A stretch of 64,000 nt of DNA from Roseovarius sp. W115 (GTDB lineage: Bacteria > Pseudomonadota > Alphaproteobacteria > Rhodobacterales > Rhodobacteraceae), in contig NZ_CP146606.1 in the NCBI RefSeq assembly GCF_032842945.2, positions 2,856,501 through 2,920,500 on the forward strand. Reading direction: 5' to 3'. Below the pieces are notes generated by a model, which saw only the letters and a program-made list of their open reading frames with translations, had not been told where the DNA came from and did not search any database. Numbering within the stretch: the stretch's first letter is position 1; each line of letters opens with the position of its first letter. Shown here one piece after another: positions 61,586 through 64,000 of this stretch. Both the position numbers and the translations under genes were made by a program.

Positions 61586-63410
61586 TCATAGCGGTTCGGT
61601 CGCCGCCAGAAGCCATTCGCGCACAGCACCGGTGACGCGCGGTGCGACCTTTTCCCGACAGGCGGTGTGATAGGCATTGAGCCAGTCACGTTCTTCCCGG
61701 CTCAGCCAACCTGCGTTGATCAATCGAGTGTCGATGGGCACGAAATTCAGCGTCTCAAAGGCCAGGAAATCACGGGCATCCGCGCCGGGCAGGGGTGGGG
61801 CCTCGGTCACGTAAACAATGTTCTCGATACGAATGCCAAACGCGCCTTCCCGGTAGTAGCCCGGCTCGTTGGAGACGATCATTCCCGGCTCAAAGGGCAC
61901 GGAGGAGACCCGCGAGAGCCGCTGCGGTCCTTCATGCACGCACAGATGCACGCCAACGCCGTGACCTGTGCCGTGGTCATAGTCTTGCCCGGCGGTCCAG
62001 AGTGGGAAGCGGGCAATGGCGTCCAGATCACGGCCCGCCAGCCCCTTTGGCCAGCGCAGGCGGCTCATGGCAATCATGCCTTGCAGAACACGGGTATAGG
62101 CGGCGCGTTCGTCTTCACCCGGTGTTCCAATAGGAAGCGTGCGGGTGATGTCGGTGGTGCCGTCTTCATACTGCCCGCCGCTGTCGAGCACCAAAAGCTC
62201 GCCCTCCTGCAGTGTGCGATTGCTGGTCTCGGAGACGCGGTAATGGGGCAGGGCGCCATGGGGGCCCGAACCTGCGATGGTCTCGAAACTGATATCCAAA
62301 AGTTGGCCGGTGTCGCGCCTGCACGCCTCAAGTTTGCGCACCACGTCGATTTCGGTGATCGTGCCCGGCGCTTGCGTGTCAAACCAACTCAGGAAGGTGC
62401 ACATCGCGGCGGCGTCACGCAGATGCGCCTCGGTGGTCGCCGCAATCTCGGCCTTGGTCTTGCGCGCCTTGGGCAGAACGCAGGGGTCATCGCCAAACAC
62501 ATGCGCCACATCAGCGTCGACCAGCGCGTCCAGAACCGCCTTTGGCGCGCTGGATTTGTCTATGCGCACAGGACCGGCGAGGGTGGAAAGCGCCTTGGTA
62601 AAACCATCAGGTGGCGCAATTTCAACGTCGTTGCCCAGATGCGCCCGTACCTCGTCATTCAGCTTTGCCGGGTCGATGAACAGCGCCACCTTGCTGTTGT
62701 CTTTCAGAATGGCAAAGCCATGCGCCACTGGGTTGCGGGGAATGTCACTGCCGCGAATGTTCAAAAGCCAGGCCAGCGAGATCCGTGAGCGTAATGACCG
62801 CCGCCTTGTGACCCGCTTCGTTTAAAGCCTTGGCCAGTTCGCTGCGCTTTTCGGTATGGGTTTTCCCGGCCAATGCGTCGGGATAGACCCGCACGGCCCC
62901 TTGTGGCGGTGCCGGGCGATCCGGCCAGATGCGATCCACAAGGTTGCCTGTCGCGACAAGAGTAATGCCGCTGTCTACTAGACCCTTTTCAATCGCCTCC
63001 AATTGCTCGGGCGTGTAGAGCCAGGGGTCAAATCCCACCTTGCCGCCGTTGGGCAAAGCGTCTTTTAGCCAGTCGGCCGGCTTCGTCTCGGGCCAGTTCA
63101 CCGGCGCGAAGTGCTTTGTGTCCACTTGCGCCCGCACCTGCGTGCGGTAGCGGCCATCGACGAAAACACCTGCACGGTCCATGAGCGCAATGCAAAATCC
63201 CGCGGAGCCTGTGAAACCTGTGACATAGGCCAAACGATCATCACACGGGGCCACATACTCGCCCTGATGCGCATCGGCGCGCGGGATCATGAACCCGTCC
63301 AGACCCTCGCCACGCATCACGTCGCGCAGTTGCGCAAGCCTTTGTGGCCCTTGGTCAGGCGAGGCGGTTTCAACGAAGGATTGAAAAACGGTGTCAGGCA
63401 TTTGGGTCAT
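61586..63410 (-). pseudogene. Aminopeptidase P family metallopeptidase, single-base frameshift
   Basis: Xaa-Pro aminopeptidase, about 600 residues. The first frame (63410 to 62745) holds the creatinase N-domain: LRDVMRGEGLDGFMIPRADA, YVTGFTGSAGFCI. The second (62764 to 61586) holds the rest and the M24 pita-bread domain with all metal ligands: LVLDSGGQYEDGTTDI, GTGHGVG, SNEPGYY, RIENIVYV. Removing one base near 62781 joins them through the expected LTDSLAWLLNIRGSD, giving 607 residues. An extra base, not a lost one, so it differs from the recN and DUF427 cases. Confidence 0.88.
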
Positions 63411-63518
63411 GCCCTAGTGCTAGACAAGCAGCACTGTCAGATCAACGGGGGTTTTGAATGGAAGGGGCAGAGACGAAGGCCGGTCGGGCGGGTTTCAGCC
63501 TGCGACTTGATTGAAATA

Positions 63519-63534
63519 CCGGGGTGAACCCCGG
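63519..63534 (-). terminator. Probable terminator after cobT
   Basis: CCGGGG-TGAA-CCCCGG is a perfect 6-bp GC stem with tetraloop, 50 bp after the end of cobT on the minus strand. Read in that direction it is followed by TATTTC, only a short T tract, so strength is uncertain. Confidence 0.5.
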
Positions 63535-63583
63535 CCTACAGGTGTGGGCGTCGTTTTTCTCATCTCCGACACTCGGAGCGCTT

Positions 63584-64000
63584 TTAACTCGCCTTGCGCA
63601 TGCCCATCACACGAGCCCGCGCACGTGGATCGCTGTCAAAGAGGGCGGCCAGCTGTTCGGTCATCGCACCGGCCAGTTGATCCGCGTCAGTGATCGTAAC
63701 GGCGCGCTGATAGTAGCGCGTTACGTCATGGCCTATGCCAATCGCCAAGAGTTCGACTTGCCGGCGCTTTTCCACCATAGTGATCACATCGCGCAGGTGT
63801 TTTTCCAGATAATTCGCGGGGTTAACGGACAAAGTTGAATCGTCCACCGGCGCGCCATCTGAGATCACCATCAGAATTTTGCGCGCCTCGCGGCGGTTCA
63901 CCAGACGTCTGTGCGCCCATTCCAGCGCCTCGCCGTCGATGTTTTCCTTGAGCAGACCTTCTTTCATCATCAGGCCCAGATTGGTGCGGGTCCGGCGCAT
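63584..64000 (-). CDS. cobT: Cobaltochelatase subunit CobT (C-terminal part, cut by window edge)
   Basis: 139 residues of the C-terminal von Willebrand-A-like domain: [40 protein letters not shown] with the MIDAS-like [19 protein letters not shown], and [18 protein letters not shown]. CobT works with CobS (AAA+) and CobN to insert cobalt into hydrogenobyrinic acid diamide in aerobic cobalamin synthesis. The N-terminal two thirds lie outside the window. Confidence 0.93.
   Translation of the reverse strand: MRRTRTNLGLMMKEGLLKENIDGEALEWAHRRLVNRREARKILMVISDGAPVDDSTLSVNPANYLEKHLRDVITMVEKRRQVELLAIGIGHDVTRYYQRAVTITDADQLAGAMTEQLAALFDSDPRARARVMGMRKAS

Noticed and set aside
1..64000. CRISPR array, tRNA, rRNA or prophage genes
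   Set aside because: No regularly spaced repeats, tRNA cloverleaf, rRNA sequence or phage structural genes were seen; the only mobile element is the IS3 copy.

Overview
The window is about 60 % GC and reads as chromosome of an alphaproteobacterium of the family Rhodobacteraceae, most likely a marine Roseobacter-group bacterium. The evidence is a complete alphaproteobacterial division/cell-wall (dcw) cluster (mraZ to ftsZ, then lpxC, bamD, recN), a dmdA-acuI pair for the marine osmolyte DMSP, a Hint-domain protein, DUF2484, DUF2842 and DUF6524 proteins typical of Rhodobacterales, an aerobic-type cobT at the right edge, and a perfect FnrL-type box. No rRNA, tRNA or CRISPR array was seen.

Layout. 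1-6.2 kb: mostly minus-strand housekeeping and small genes (partial PhnD-like binding protein, two tandem TerB-like proteins, DUF1330, pyrG, secG, membrane proteins). 6.3-12.7 kb: purA, DUF2842, DUF3179, a Hint-domain protein, ribA, and a CenR-like essential-type response regulator. 12.7-12.8 kb: an FnrL box, a -10-like element and a strong terminator enclose a candidate small RNA of about 75 nt. 12.9-21.4 kb: alpha/beta hydrolase, xth, a tightly packed group of an FAD oxidoreductase and three proteins of unknown role, a low-GC probable import, then a CnoX-type thioredoxin/TPR protein, a LON-domain protein and a Trm112-like protein. 21.4-24.1 kb: a secreted cysteine hydrolase divergent from an AraC regulator with a 17-bp direct-repeat operator, and a GntR regulator with a palindromic operator. 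24.1-29.4 kb: an apparent eight-gene operon carrying DUF2182, DUF1326, DinB, a small protein, dmdA, acuI, a GNAT protein and a RidA protein.

29.4-53.9 kb: an AT-rich leader with structured elements (possible UpsM-like leader RNA), then mraZ-rsmH-ftsL-ftsI-murE-murF-mraY-(ACT protein)-murD-ftsW-murG-murC-(fused tandem DUF2484)-(small membrane protein)-murB-ddl-ftsQ-ftsA-ftsZ, a terminator, lpxC, bamD and recN. The genes are tightly spaced or overlapping, so peptidoglycan precursor synthesis, the divisome core, lipid A commitment and outer-membrane assembly are transcribed as neighbours. The ftsA-ftsZ gap has a perfect DnaA box.

53.9-64 kb: a lytic transglycosylase, a ferric-iron binding protein, a CLC chloride channel, a GlcD-type FAD oxidase, an intact IS3-family element with 26-bp ends and a GTGG target duplication inserted between two 21-bp inverted repeats, then DUF427, aminopeptidase P and the 3' end of cobT. 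Three genes (recN, DUF427, aminopeptidase P) each carry one single-base frameshift. Two are missing-G events in G4 runs, so base-calling error must be excluded before calling them pseudogenes.
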